Part shown: one piece after another, positions 55,401 through 64,000 of the stretch
Layout of the letters: every line of letters begins with the position of its first letter
Position numbering within the stretch: position 1 is the first letter of the stretch
Assembly (NCBI RefSeq): GCF_000166135.1
Contig: NC_014666.1
Coordinates: 7,688,001 to 7,752,000, forward strand
Direction of reading: 5' to 3'
Source of the DNA: Pseudofrankia inefficax
GTDB lineage: Bacteria > Actinomycetota > Actinomycetes > Frankiales > Frankiaceae
Length of the DNA stretch: 64,000 nt
Program-made: the position numbers and the translations under genes
The notes under the pieces: generated by a model
The model's database searches: none
The model's input: only the letters and a program-made list of their open reading frames with translations
What the model was told of the DNA's origin: nothing

Positions 55401-56549
55401 CTACGCGTCGATCGGCTGGGGGACGTCGCGGCGGGCCGGGTCAGGGCCCTCGTAGTCGCGGATCACCCGGTAGCGGGTGTCCCGCTCGACCGGCTGGAAG
55501 CCGGCGTCCCGGATCAGTGTGAGCAGGTCCTCGCGGGTCATCGTGTTCGGGGTGCCGAACCGGTCCGCGTCGTGAGTGATCTTGTACTCGACGACCGACC
55601 CGTCCAGGTCGTCGGCGCCGAAGTTCAGCGCCAGCTGGGCCGTGGTCAGGCCGTGCATGACCCAGAAGCACTTGATGTGGTCGACGTTGTCGAACAGCAG
55701 CCGGGAGACGGCGAAGGTCTTGAGCGCCTCGGCGCCGGTCGCCATCGGCTGGTTCATCAGCCGGTTGCGCGGGTCGCCGGCGGCGTCGTGCTGGAACCGA
55801 AGCGGGATGAAGACGGCGAAACCGCCGGTCTCGTCCTGCAGTTCGCGCAGCCGCAGCACGTGGTCGACGCGGTGGCGGGGCGACTCGACGTGGCCGTAGA
55901 GCATCGTGCTCGGCGTGCGCAGGCCCTTGGAGTGCGCCAACCGGTGGATGCGCGACCAGTCCTCCCAGTGGGTTTCATGGCCGACGATCTGCTGGCGAAT
56001 CTCCCAGTCGAAGATCTCGGCACCGCCGCCGGTCAGCGACTCCAGGCCGGCGTCGATCAGCTCGTCGAGGATCTCGTCGGCGCCGAGGCCGCTGATCTTC
56101 TCGAACCAGTGGATCTCGGTGGCGGTGAAGGCCTTCAGCGCCACGTTGGGTAGCGCCACCTTCAGCTCGCGTAGCGACCGTGGGTAGTACCGCCACGGCA
56201 GGGTCGGGTGCAGGCCGTTGACGATGTGCAGCTCGGTGATGCCGGACGGCTCCATCTCCTTGGCGAGCCGGACGGCCTCCTCGATCCGCATCGTGTAGGC
56301 ATCGGCCTCCCCCGGCTTGCGCTGGAAGGAGCAGTAGGCACAGCTCGCCGAGCAGACGTTCGTCAGGTTGAGATGCCGATTGACGTTGAAGAAGGTCTGG
56401 TTCCCGTTCTTGCGGGTCCTGACCTCGTGCGCGAGGGCACCCAGCCAGGCGAGGTCGTCGCTGGCGTACAGCGCCTCGCCGTCCGATCGGTCCAGCCGGT
56501 CCCCGGCCCGGACCTTGTCCTCGATCTCCCGCTTGCGCCCGGCATCCAT
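55401..56549 (-). CDS. mqnE: Aminofutalosine synthase
   Basis: 382 residues. Radical SAM enzyme joining enolpyruvylbenzoate to an adenosyl group. The cluster motif CSASCAYC has Cys66, Cys70 and Cys73 and is preceded by FNVNRHLNLTN, typical of MqnE. GGGAEIFDWEIRQQ and FQHDAAGDPRNRL follow. ATG 56549 is chosen because the MqnE homology begins there; the upstream frame to 56627 shows no similarity. Confidence 0.94.
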   Translation of the reverse strand: MDAGRKREIEDKVRAGDRLDRSDGEALYASDDLAWLGALAHEVRTRKNGNQTFFNVNRHLNLTNVCSASCAYCSFQRKPGEADAYTMRIEEAVRLAKEMEPSGITELHIVNGLHPTLPWRYYPRSLRELKVALPNVALKAFTATEIHWFEKISGLGADEILDELIDAGLESLTGGGAEIFDWEIRQQIVGHETHWEDWSRIHRLAHSKGLRTPSTMLYGHVESPRHRVDHVLRLRELQDETGGFAVFIPLRFQHDAAGDPRNRLMNQPMATGAEALKTFAVSRLLFDNVDHIKCFWVMHGLTTAQLALNFGADDLDGSVVEYKITHDADRFGTPNTMTREDLLTLIRDAGFQPVERDTRYRVIRDYEGPDPARRDVPQPIDA

Positions 56550-56641
56550 AACCGGCAAGCCTATCCGCCTTCCGCCAGACCCAGATGATCCACAAGGGCC
56601 TGGCGCGGGTTCGGCGACGCGGCTCACTCGCCGGCTGTCGA

Positions 56642-57094
56642 CTACTTGCGGGCCTTCGGCGGCTTCACGGGCTTCACCGGCGGCGCGGGCGTCGAACCCT
56701 CGACGCGGGCGGCCTGCTTCTGCATCCGGGCCAGCGGGTAGCCGGCCAGCGCGCCGCCGATCAGGCCGAGCAGCACGGCGAGCACTAGGGGCAGGCCCGC
56801 CGCGAGCCAGAGCACCACGGCGATCACCAGGAAGATCCCGATCCTGGCGAGGAAGAACGGCAGCGCGGCCCGCAGGTCGAACTCCTCGAGCTCCCGCTTC
56901 GGCCGCTTCCCGAAAAGCCCGCCCGACCCGGCCTTCCCCGGCGGCGGCGCGACCTTGGTCTGCTTCACCTTGACCTTCGCGGGCGTCACCTTGGTCGGCG
57001 TCACCTTGGTCGGCGTCGCTTTCGTGGCGGGTGTGCCCTTAGCCCCCGTCGGCGTCGCCGCCTTGTCTGCCCGGTCCCCGCGCCCGCGCGCCAT
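56642..57094 (-). CDS. DUF4229-like membrane protein with Lys/Thr/Pro-rich leader
   Basis: 150 residues from ATG 57094 (GGAG 6 nt upstream). Residues 10-60 are a Lys-Thr-Pro-Val repeat (TPTKVTPTKVTPAKV) with strong positive charge. Two membrane segments lie at about 82-101 and 103-120 (RIGIFLVIAVVLWLAAGLPL, LAVLLGLIGGALAGYPLAR), then another basic tail. The start lies 56 nt inside the mqnM frame, an unusual overlap. Probably a membrane partner for the pathway or for anionic lipids or nucleic acid (inference only). Confidence 0.75.
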   Translation of the reverse strand: MARGRGDRADKAATPTGAKGTPATKATPTKVTPTKVTPAKVKVKQTKVAPPPGKAGSGGLFGKRPKRELEEFDLRAALPFFLARIGIFLVIAVVLWLAAGLPLVLAVLLGLIGGALAGYPLARMQKQAARVEGSTPAPPVKPVKPPKARK

Positions 57095-57911
57095 CCCGAT
57101 CTCCCTCACGCCCTGGTCCCGCTGTCAGCCCGTTGTCCAGCGCTGTCCCCGTGTCCACTGTGCCAGGTCGCGGCCGGTCGGTCCGCGCCGCGCCCAGTTC
57201 GCCCGCCCAGCGGCGGAAAAGAACGTTGGGTACGCCGGCGGCGTCCAGCACCCGGCCGGCGACGAAGTCGACCAGGGCCTGCGCGTCGGCGGCCCCGGCA
57301 TAGAAGCCAGGGCTCGCGGCCGCGACGACGGCCCCGGTGTCGTGCAGCGTGACCAGGTGGCGCAGGGTCGCCCCGGTGAAGGGCATCTCGCGCGGGACGA
57401 CGACCAGCAGGCGGCCCTCCTTGAGGGTGACGTCGGCCGCGCGCTGCAGCAGGTCCTTGGACAGGCCGAGCGCGATCCCGGCCACGGTCGCGGTACTCGC
57501 CGGAACGACGATCATGCCCCTCGTCGGGTAGGAGCCGCTGCTCGGCCCGGCGGCCAGGTTGTCGGCGCCGTGCACCCGGACCAGCGCGTCGACCCCGGCG
57601 ACGACCTCGTCCCGGTCGGCGCGGGGCCGGCCGGCGAGGCTGGTGCCGAGCCAGCCGGCGAGCGCCTCCGGCCAGGCGCCGGGGCCGTCCCGCCAGGCGA
57701 TGCCGGTCTCGTCGAGCAGGGTCAGCCGGGCGGCCCGGGACACCACCAGGTCGACCGGCAGGCCGGCCGCGAGCAGCCCACGCAGCACCGACGCCGCGTA
57801 CGGCGTCCCGCTCGCGCCACTGACCCCGACCACCCACGGCCGCCGGGCCGCCGGGGCCCCGGCCGCCGCCGCGACACCGTTCGCCGCAGGATCACCGGCC
57901 GGGCCCGTCAC
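57039..57911 (-). CDS. mqnM: UbiX-type flavin prenyltransferase (MqnM)
   Basis: 290 residues. Makes prenylated FMN, the cofactor of UbiD-type decarboxylases. It has WVVGVSGASGTPYAASVLRG near residue 22 (FMN-binding), SSGSYPTRGMIVVPASTATV, and LLVVVPREMPFTGATLRHL. GTG 57911 overlaps the mqnP stop. The product runs about 45 residues past the usual UbiX end; the last part is Gly/Arg/Asp-rich and overlaps the next gene, so an effective end could be read-through rather than a structured tail. Confidence 0.9.
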   Translation of the reverse strand: MTGPAGDPAANGVAAAAGAPAARRPWVVGVSGASGTPYAASVLRGLLAAGLPVDLVVSRAARLTLLDETGIAWRDGPGAWPEALAGWLGTSLAGRPRADRDEVVAGVDALVRVHGADNLAAGPSSGSYPTRGMIVVPASTATVAGIALGLSKDLLQRAADVTLKEGRLLVVVPREMPFTGATLRHLVTLHDTGAVVAAASPGFYAGAADAQALVDFVAGRVLDAAGVPNVLFRRWAGELGAARTDRPRPGTVDTGTALDNGLTAGPGREGDRDGARARGPGRQGGDADGG

Positions 57912-58810
57912 CCGTGCAGGCCGCGGACGATCAGGTCGGCGAGGGCGAAGACGAACAGCGCGATGCCGACGAAACCGTTGGCGGTGAAGAACGCCCGATT
58001 GACCTTCGACAGGTCGGTCGGCCTGACGATCGCGTGCTCGTACCCGAAGGCAACCGCCGTGGCGGCGATACCCACCCACCACAGCGCGCCGAAGTGCTCC
58101 ATCAGCCCGAAGACCACGAACAGCCCGAACGTCACGACGTGGGTGACGAGCGACGCGATGAGGGCCGCCCGAACCCCGAACCGGGCCGGCACGGAGCGCA
58201 CCCCGATCCGCCGGTCGACCTCGACGTCCTGGCAGGCGTAGATCAGGTCGAAGCCACCGATCCAGGTGCCGACCGCGAGCCCGAGCACGACCGCGGCCCA
58301 CGACCAGTGCCCGGTGATCGCGATCCAGGCTCCGATCGGCGCCACCGCCTGGGCGATCCCGAGGATGACCTGCGGGAAGTCGGTGAACCGCTTGGCGTAC
58401 GGGTAGACGACCAGCGGCACGACGGCGGCCGGGGCGAGCGCCAGGCACAGCCAGCCCAGCGCGGCCGCGGCGGCCAGGAACACCACCAGCGCCACCACGC
58501 TGCCGATCACCGCGGTGCGCACCGCGACGACACCGGTGACCAGCTCGCGGGTCGCCGTCCGCGGGTTCTGCGCGTCGATCCGCCGGTCGATGATCCGGTT
58601 CGCCGCCATCGCGAACGTCCGGGCCGCGACCATCGCGACCGTGACGAGGACCAGATCCACCCAGTGCACCGAGCCGGAGGCCCGGAACCCGGCGGCGAGT
58701 GCCGCGACATAGGCGAACGGCAGCGCGAAGACCGAGTGCTCGATCTTCACCAGCCGCAGGAAGGCCTTCGGCTTCTCGATCGCCCCCGGCAGGACGGCGG
58801 CCTCAGTCAC
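57908..58810 (-). CDS. mqnP: UbiA-family prenyltransferase (MqnP)
   Basis: 300 residues, about eight or nine membrane helices. The two Asp-rich prenyl-diphosphate/Mg motifs are NRIIDRRIDAQN near residue 68 and DVEVDRRIGVRS near 195. It attaches the polyprenyl tail to the futalosine-pathway naphthoate. The place between UbiD and UbiX homologues identifies it as MqnP rather than MenA. GTG 58810 overlaps the mqnL stop. Confidence 0.92.
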   Translation of the reverse strand: MTEAAVLPGAIEKPKAFLRLVKIEHSVFALPFAYVAALAAGFRASGSVHWVDLVLVTVAMVAARTFAMAANRIIDRRIDAQNPRTATRELVTGVVAVRTAVIGSVVALVVFLAAAAALGWLCLALAPAAVVPLVVYPYAKRFTDFPQVILGIAQAVAPIGAWIAITGHWSWAAVVLGLAVGTWIGGFDLIYACQDVEVDRRIGVRSVPARFGVRAALIASLVTHVVTFGLFVVFGLMEHFGALWWVGIAATAVAFGYEHAIVRPTDLSKVNRAFFTANGFVGIALFVFALADLIVRGLHG

Positions 58811-60258
58811 AGCCCGTACTCCTTCCAGCGCGAGGTCACCAGGGTCCGGGTGGCCTCGTCCATGACGCACTCGTCCGGCCACCCGCCGGCCCTGCGGTAG
58901 CCCTCGGTGGCCAGCTTGCGGGTGGCGTCGATGCCCGCCTTGCCGCCGTAGAACTGCTCGTACGACGAGTGGTCCAGGTGATCGACCGGGCCGACCGTGG
59001 TGACCAGGTCGTGGGCGTAGTCGACGTTGCCGAACGCCCGCCAGGCGACCTCGGAGTAGTCGTGCACGTCGCAGTCCGCGTCGACGACGATCACCAACTT
59101 CGACAGGGAGAGCAGCCCCGCGCCCCAGACCGCGTGCATCACCTTCTGCGCCTGCTTCGGGTAGCGCTTGTCGATCGACACGATCGCGCAGTTGTGGAAG
59201 ACGCCGGCCTCCGGCAGGTCGTAGTCCACGATCTCGGGGATCAGCATCTTGATCAACGGCAGGAAGATGCGCTCGGTGGCCTTGCCCATCGGCCCGTCCT
59301 CCTGGGGCGGCCGGCCGACCACGATCGTCTGGTAGATCGGGTCGCGCTGCATCGTCATGACGTCGACGTGCAGTGCCGGGAAGGGCTCGACCGGTGTGTA
59401 GAAGCCGGTGTGATCGCCGAACGGGCCCTCCGGGAGGCGCTCCCCCGGCTCCAGCCAGCCTTCCAGCACGATCTGGGCGTTCGCCGGTACCTGCAGCGGG
59501 ACGGTCAGGCAGTCCACCAGCTCGACGCGCTCACTGCGCAGGAAGCCCGCGAACAGGTACTCGTCGATGTCCGCCGGCAGCGGTGCGCTCGCCGCGTAGG
59601 TGACGACCGGGTCGCAACCGAAGGCGATCGCGACCGGAAGCCGCTCTCCCCGCCGCTCGGCGACGGCGTGGTGCGCGTTCGAGTCCTTGTGGATCTGCCA
59701 GTGCATCCCGACGGTCCGGGCGTCGTGCCGCTGTAGCCGGTACATGCCGAGGTTGCGGGCACCGGTCTCCGGATGGCGGGTGTGAGTCAGGCCCAGGTTC
59801 AGGAACGCGCCACCGTCGTCCGGCCAGGACAGGATGCCCGGCAGCCGGAACAGGTCGACCTCGTCGCCCTTGTAGACGACGTCCTGGCACGGCGCGGTGC
59901 GGACCTTCTTCGGCGGCATGTTCGTCAGCCGCGCGGCCTTGCCGAGGGCGTCCCGCATCCCCGAGAACCCGTGCGGCAGCTCCGGGCGCAGCATGTCCGC
60001 GATCCGGGTGCCCAGGTCGTCCAGCCGCTCGACGCCGAGCGCGCGGGCCATCCGCTTCTCGGTGCCGAAGACGTTGATCGCCAGCGGCAGGTCCGAGCCC
60101 ACCGGGTTCTCGAACAGCAGCGCCGGGCCGCCCGCCCGCACCACGCGTTGCACGATCTCCGTCACCTCGAGGCGCGGGTCGACCGGAGCCTTGATGCGGC
60201 GCAGTTCGCCGTGCTTCTCGAGGTCGCCCAGAAACGCGCGCAGATCCGCCCAAGCCAT
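58807..60258 (-). CDS. mqnL: UbiD-family decarboxylase (MqnL)
   Basis: 483 residues. Prenyl-FMN-dependent decarboxylase, acting on the prenylated naphthoate in this pathway. It has the UbiD hallmarks KDSNAHHAVAERRGERLPVA, the catalytic Glu in VLEGWLEPGERLPEGPFGDH and the C-terminal KLVIVVDADCDVHDYSEVAW. ATG 60258 (MAWADLRAFLGDLEK) is the likely start; ATG 60267 is also possible. First gene of the mqn operon, whose promoter must lie upstream. Confidence 0.93.
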   Translation of the reverse strand: MAWADLRAFLGDLEKHGELRRIKAPVDPRLEVTEIVQRVVRAGGPALLFENPVGSDLPLAINVFGTEKRMARALGVERLDDLGTRIADMLRPELPHGFSGMRDALGKAARLTNMPPKKVRTAPCQDVVYKGDEVDLFRLPGILSWPDDGGAFLNLGLTHTRHPETGARNLGMYRLQRHDARTVGMHWQIHKDSNAHHAVAERRGERLPVAIAFGCDPVVTYAASAPLPADIDEYLFAGFLRSERVELVDCLTVPLQVPANAQIVLEGWLEPGERLPEGPFGDHTGFYTPVEPFPALHVDVMTMQRDPIYQTIVVGRPPQEDGPMGKATERIFLPLIKMLIPEIVDYDLPEAGVFHNCAIVSIDKRYPKQAQKVMHAVWGAGLLSLSKLVIVVDADCDVHDYSEVAWRAFGNVDYAHDLVTTVGPVDHLDHSSYEQFYGGKAGIDATRKLATEGYRRAGGWPDECVMDEATRTLVTSRWKEYGL

Positions 60259-60727
60259 GTCACCCATCCTCGCAGCGTCCGGGCCTCTGGCGTCGCCGCC
60301 TCCCCGGCCCGATCCGGTGTACGCCTCGCGATCTGGGCCGCCGGCCTGGCGCCTGAGCTGGGGCCCGCGCGGTTCCGCGGGCCCGCGGCGCTCCCGTCGG
60401 GACCGCTGTTCCGGCGATTGACAGGAAAAGGCTCGGTGTGCCTCTCTTATCACCGGGCGGACACGGCGCCCGCGCATGACGCACACTGTCGGTGCGCGCG
60501 TGGCCGGGCGGGGCCGCCACCACCGCCAGCAGGCCAACGCGCGAGCGGCCAGATGACGGCCGTGTCACGACTTTGGGGCACGGCCCGCGGACGATTCGCC
60601 GCGCCGTAGGCTGAGATGGCTGCCGGGACCGCCCCCGTGCGAGCGGAGCGGCCCGCGACCGGACTCGGCGACGGGCCGGCCACCCGACAGCGCGGTGAGC
60701 GGCGAGCGGGAAGGGGACGGACAGCCG
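60259..60727. other. Divergent promoter region upstream of the mqn operon
   Basis: 469 bp separating the minus-strand mqn operon from the plus-strand PLDc_N gene. No gene or repeat seen. A GC-poor strip occurs at about 60420-60460. Confidence 0.5.
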
Positions 60728-61138
60728 GTGACTCTCCTGCTCTACATAATGTTGTACGCACTACTCGGCTATGTGATCGTCGACGTCGCGCGAACTCCGC
60801 GCGAGGACGTCCGGACCCTCACGAAGACCATCTGGATCCTGTTGGCGCTGTTGCTGTTCCCCGTCGGCGGCGTGCTCTGGTTCTTCTTCGGCCGGCCCCG
60901 TTCGGCGGCGGTCCGGCGCCGCCGCGGGATGGCGGCGCGCCGTGACCATCCCGCGTACGGCGGCCGATTCGACATCGTCGAGTCGCAGCGTGTCGCCGGG
61001 CCCAGCCTGTTCCGCGGCCGGCCCCGCAGCAGCCCACCCGCCGGCCCCGTCGGCCCGGATGACGACCCGGAGTTCCTCCGCGAGCTCACCGAGCGCCTCC
61101 GCCGCGAGAACCCCGACGGCCCGGCGTCCCACCACTAG
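60728..61138 (+). CDS. PLDc_N domain membrane protein
   Basis: 136 residues. Two membrane helices (about 3-18 and 32-52: LLLYIMLYALLGYVIVDV and TIWILLALLLFPVGGVLWFF) form the PLDc_N unit, ending FFGRPR. The cytoplasmic tail is basic, then Pro/Ser-rich with a charged end (FLRELTERLRREN). No phospholipase catalytic HKD motif follows, so it is a stand-alone PLDc_N protein of unknown role. GTG 60728 has AAGGGG 11-16 nt upstream; GTG 60695 is an alternative. Confidence 0.8.
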   Translation: MTLLLYIMLYALLGYVIVDVARTPREDVRTLTKTIWILLALLLFPVGGVLWFFFGRPRSAAVRRRRGMAARRDHPAYGGRFDIVESQRVAGPSLFRGRPRSSPPAGPVGPDDDPEFLRELTERLRRENPDGPASHH

Positions 61139-61198
61139 CACCGCACCGCTCTCCAGGCTGGCCAGCCGAACCGCCCCAGGCCGCCGCCCTCCAGGCCG

Positions 61199-61274
61199 TG
61201 ATCACTGTTTGGGCCCTGGAATGGCTGCGACCAGGGCCGATTCACGACCGCCAGGGGGCGAAAACGGCGATCAC
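61199..61274. repeat. Dispersed palindrome family, copy D
   Basis: Left arm 61199-61219 (GTGATCACTGTTTGGGCCCT continuing GG) and right arm 61251-61274 (CCAGGGGGCGAAAACGGCGA, then TCAC). It fills the 180-bp space between the convergent PLDc_N and ccsB genes. Confidence 0.72.
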
Positions 61275-61318
61275 CCCGGTGCCTAGGCAGCGCTAGCGGT
61301 GCCAGCCGCGGACAAGGG

Positions 61319-62455
61319 TCAGGCCGAGACGCCCGCGTACGAGTGCAGGCCGGTCAGGAACAGGTTGACGACGTAGTAGTCGACGAAAAGAGCGCTGAAG
61401 GCGACCAGGGAGACCGCTGCGGCCTTCTTGCCCCGCCAGCCGGCGGTGGCGCGGGCATGCAGGTAGGCGGCGTAGCAGACCCAGGTGATGAACGACCAGG
61501 TCTCCTTGGGGTCCCAGCCCCAGTACCGGCCCCAGGCGGCCTCGGCCCAGATCGCGCCGGCGATGACGGCGAACGTCCACACCGGGAAACCGAGCGCGAT
61601 CAGGCGGTAGGTCAGCGTGTCCAGCGAGGCTGCCGCCGGCAGCTTCATCACGATGCCGCCGCGGCTGCGCATCGCGGCGGTGACCTCGGCCCGGCCGGCG
61701 GCGACCTCCGCGAGCTGGTGCTCCCAGCGGTTCTTGACCAGGAACAACACCGTGGTCACCGCGGACACCAGGTAGATGCCGCTGGCCAGGATGGCCGCGA
61801 CCACATGGATCTTGAGCCAGTACGAGTTCAGCGCGGGCACCAGCGGGCCGGCCGCGACGTACAGAACCGTGCCGGCGAGCCCCATGTAGACCAGCACCGG
61901 GAACGTGACGAACACTCCGAGCCAGCGGACGTCGAACCGGACCAGCAGCACGAGGAACGCCGAGATCGCGATCAGGCAGATCATCGACGAGAACTCGTAC
62001 ATGTTGCCCCACGGCACCCGGCCGGCGGCGAAACCACGGGTGACCACGGAGCTCAGGTGCAGCGCCCAGCCGAGCACGGTCAGCACGACCGCTATCCGGC
62101 CGACGAGCAGGGCCCGGGCCGGCTGCTCGTCGTCGGCCCCGTCGAAGTCCGAGCCGCCGGAGGCCGGGCCCGCCACGCCGGCAGCGGGGGCGGCCGCCTT
62201 GGCGGGGGCTGGGACGTCGCCGGCGGCACCGGCCGCCGTGGCACCGACGAGTGCCGGCTCACGGGCCGGCTTGGCCGTCGCGGTGGCGGGCGTCGCCGTG
62301 GCGGACGTGGTGGCCGCCTCGGCCTCCGCTCCCGCGCGACCGAATCGGCTGAAGGCGAACTCGGCCGCGTAGCCGAGCATCCCGGCCGCGTACAAGGCCA
62401 TCGCGCCGCCGTAGAGGTGGTCGGATAGCGAGGCGAGGCCCTCGTTGACGGCCAT
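61319..62455 (-). CDS. ccsB: Cytochrome c biogenesis protein CcsB (CcsA/ResC family)
   Basis: 378 residues. Polytopic heme-handling subunit of system II cytochrome c maturation. The haem-binding WWD-like motif WGRYWGWDPKETWSFITW lies near residue 310. Conserved His include those in WALHLSSVV and WLKIHVVAA. A disordered Ala/Thr-rich insert (about 45-110) separates the first helix from the rest. ATG 62455 shares its A with the resB stop (TGATG); GTG 62458 is an alternative. Confidence 0.93.
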   Translation of the reverse strand: MAVNEGLASLSDHLYGGAMALYAAGMLGYAAEFAFSRFGRAGAEAEAATTSATATPATATAKPAREPALVGATAAGAAGDVPAPAKAAAPAAGVAGPASGGSDFDGADDEQPARALLVGRIAVVLTVLGWALHLSSVVTRGFAAGRVPWGNMYEFSSMICLIAISAFLVLLVRFDVRWLGVFVTFPVLVYMGLAGTVLYVAAGPLVPALNSYWLKIHVVAAILASGIYLVSAVTTVLFLVKNRWEHQLAEVAAGRAEVTAAMRSRGGIVMKLPAAASLDTLTYRLIALGFPVWTFAVIAGAIWAEAAWGRYWGWDPKETWSFITWVCYAAYLHARATAGWRGKKAAAVSLVAFSALFVDYYVVNLFLTGLHSYAGVSA

Positions 62456-64000
62456 CACGGCTCCCGTCTGTTGCTGGAGGGGGCGTTCTCATCGGTGGTC
62501 GAGGGGGCGCCGTCGGGTCTCGCGGCGTCCGGACTGGCGGGGTTGGGTCTGGCGGAGTCCTGGGCGGCTGTGTCCTGGGTGACGGTGGTCGCGGCGCGTA
62601 GCTGGGTGGTCAGCGAGGCGAGCTCCGCGGCGAAGCCCTCGGCGTCCGAGCGGGACAGGCCACCGATCTCGACCGTGCTACCGGCGCCGGCGGCACGAGC
62701 CCGGACCCAGACCCGCCGGCGACGGACCCGCAGGCTGATGATCAGGCCCAGGATGATCGCGATCGCGGCGACGAGCACGAGGTCCTTCGTCGGGTCCGAC
62801 TTGACCTGGAACTGGGCGTACTCGCGCACGCCGTCGACGGACAGCGACATCCCGCCGGGCAGGTTGGTCATCGTCCGCTCGTCGGCGTGGCCGATCCACA
62901 GTGCCTGCGAGATCACGCCGTTGCCGGTCGGCCCGTCGGAGGTGAACTGCTTCATGTCCCGCGTGTCGAGGGAGTAGATGTTCTGCGGGATTCCCTCGTT
63001 GACGTGCAGGTTGCCGACGTAGCCCGTCAGCGTGATGGCCGGGTTGGCGGCCGCCGGGTAGATCGAGACGAGGCCCTGGGCCGGGTCGTCGATCGTCGTC
63101 GGGGTGAAGAAGCCCATGAAGGCCAGCTGCTGAGGTGTCTGGAGCTTGCCCACCGGCGCGAGCCCGGCATCGGGAATCTTGACGACGCACAGCGAGCGGA
63201 AGTTCGGGTCCTCCTGGGCGCAGGTGACGTACGACTCCCAGACGACCTTCCCGGCCTTGTCCCGCAGCACGAAGTGCGGCGCGTAGCCGTGACCGAGCAG
63301 GTAGACCTTGTCCTTGCCGATCACCAGCGGGTGGTTCGGCTTGATCACCGTCTTCTTGACCGGGGAGTCCAGACCGGTGCGGTACGACACCGCGGCGGCG
63401 AACTCCTTGGGCTCGCCGCTGAGCTGGTAGCTCGCGCTGAACTTGTCCAGCGTGACCGAGTACGGCCGCAGGTTGGCGGTGTCGACCATCGCGCCGGCGG
63501 TGAACTGGTCGTAGGACAGCAGCGTGTTCGAGAACCCGTCACCCTGCACGACCAGCATCGAGCCCTGGTAGCCGTACCAGGAGCCGAGCCCGACGCCCAG
63601 CAGCAGGACCATCAGCGCGATGTGGAAGACCAGGTTGCCGGTCTCCCGCAGGTAGCCCTTCTCGGCGGCGACCGAGTGGTCGGGGCTGCCGTCCGGTCGG
63701 GTGGCCCCGTCGGCCGCGATCGCGACCCGGAACCGGCGCGAGCGCAGCATCGCGGCCGCGGCGGCGGTCGCCTCGCCCGGCGCGAGCGGGCTCGCGAAGG
63801 CGGAGCCGCCCGCGAGGCGCCCCGGCCGGGCCGGCGCCGCCGGCGGGCGGCCAAGCAGCGCCTGCGCGTGCCAGCGCACCCGCGACCACAGGCAGCCGAT
63901 CAGCGAGATGAAGAGCAGCACGTAGATCGCGGCGAACCACGGCGCGCTGAAGACGTGGAACAGCGAGAGGCGCTCGAAGATCGGCCCAAGCGTCGGATGG
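62455..64000 (-). CDS. resB: Cytochrome c biogenesis protein ResB, N-terminus beyond the window
   Basis: About 515 residues are visible and the frame runs through the right edge. The visible part begins PTLGPIFERLSLFHVFSAPW, a typical ResB segment just after the first helix. It continues with the helix VLLFISLIGCLWSR, a linker, LRETGNLVFHIALMVLLLGV, a large outer domain, and the last helix near LVLVAAIAIILGLIISLRV. It escorts haem with CcsB outside the membrane. The outer domain has a Cys pair (YVTCAQEDPNFRSLCVV). Tail residues are Asp/Pro/Thr-rich. Confidence 0.92.
   Translation of the reverse strand, partial: HPTLGPIFERLSLFHVFSAPWFAAIYVLLFISLIGCLWSRVRWHAQALLGRPPAAPARPGRLAGGSAFASPLAPGEATAAAAAMLRSRRFRVAIAADGATRPDGSPDHSVAAEKGYLRETGNLVFHIALMVLLLGVGLGSWYGYQGSMLVVQGDGFSNTLLSYDQFTAGAMVDTANLRPYSVTLDKFSASYQLSGEPKEFAAAVSYRTGLDSPVKKTVIKPNHPLVIGKDKVYLLGHGYAPHFVLRDKAGKVVWESYVTCAQEDPNFRSLCVVKIPDAGLAPVGKLQTPQQLAFMGFFTPTTIDDPAQGLVSIYPAAANPAITLTGYVGNLHVNEGIPQNIYSLDTRDMKQFTSDGPTGNGVISQALWIGHADERTMTNLPGGMSLSVDGVREYAQFQVKSDPTKDLVLVAAIAIILGLIISLRVRRRRVWVRARAAGAGSTVEIGGLSRSDAEGFAAELASLTTQLRAATTVTQDTAAQDSARPNPASPDAARPDGAPSTTDENAPSSNRREP

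Overview
The window is very GC-rich and dense with GTG starts and stop/start overlaps. It reads as the chromosome of a high-GC actinobacterium, most probably Frankia or a close relative. Support for this: the futalosine (mqn) route to menaquinone, a two-subunit KorAB 2-oxoacid:ferredoxin oxidoreductase, a SirA-type sulfite reductase, a 14-gene nuo operon, a tRNA-Thr/tRNA-Met/rpmG/MaoC order, and many proline-rich low-complexity envelope proteins. The species is inferred, not shown.

Layout. 0-2 kb: tRNA-Thr, tRNA-Met, rpmG and a truncated two-domain MaoC dehydratase, all on the minus strand. 2.6-6.4 kb: a GH25 lysozyme, a HAD phosphatase, a gamma-glutamylcyclotransferase-like protein and pyrE. 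6.8-9.0 kb: hypothetical genes of mixed quality and the C-terminal remnant of a tyrosine integrase, next to the 3' end of tRNA-Tyr; this is probably an eroded integrated element. 9.1-15.5 kb: yajQ, htpX, a Rossmann/DUF2520 protein and korAB. 15.8-19.4 kb: two long low-complexity membrane-anchored proteins. 19.5-36.8 kb: the minus-strand nuoA-N operon, with a polyprenyl diphosphate synthase 7 bp behind nuoN. 37-41.5 kb: a MenJ-like reductase, then the mqnC-menG pair. 41.7-44 kb: a membrane-bound Ser/Thr kinase and a small protein. 44.2-50.6 kb: a sulfur assimilation and siroheme block (ferredoxin reductase, CbiX/SirB-like chelatase, CobA-HemD fusion, CysH, a zinc ribbon, SirA) with a Cys-Cys leader peptide and a promoter whose spacer holds a palindrome. 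50.7-53.7 kb: a receiver-domain protein, an XRE regulator, a 25-bp tandem-repeat array and other repeats. 53.7-60.3 kb: an eight-gene minus-strand operon mqnL-mqnP-mqnM-x-mqnE-x-x-mqnA. 60.7-64 kb: a PLDc_N membrane protein, then ccsB and a partial resB.

Two themes tie the window together. The first is menaquinone respiration: side-chain synthesis, head-group synthesis, prenylation, decarboxylation, methylation, side-chain saturation, the NADH dehydrogenase that uses the quinone, and cytochrome c maturation. The second is ferredoxin-dependent metabolism: KorAB and the NADPH-ferredoxin reductase handle ferredoxin, and SirA consumes it along with siroheme made by neighbouring genes.

The most unusual sequence structures are the regulatory region of sirA, the 25-bp array beside the XRE regulator, and a family of about 80-bp dispersed palindromes (four copies) that sits just downstream of genes. 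No CRISPR array or intact mobile element was seen.
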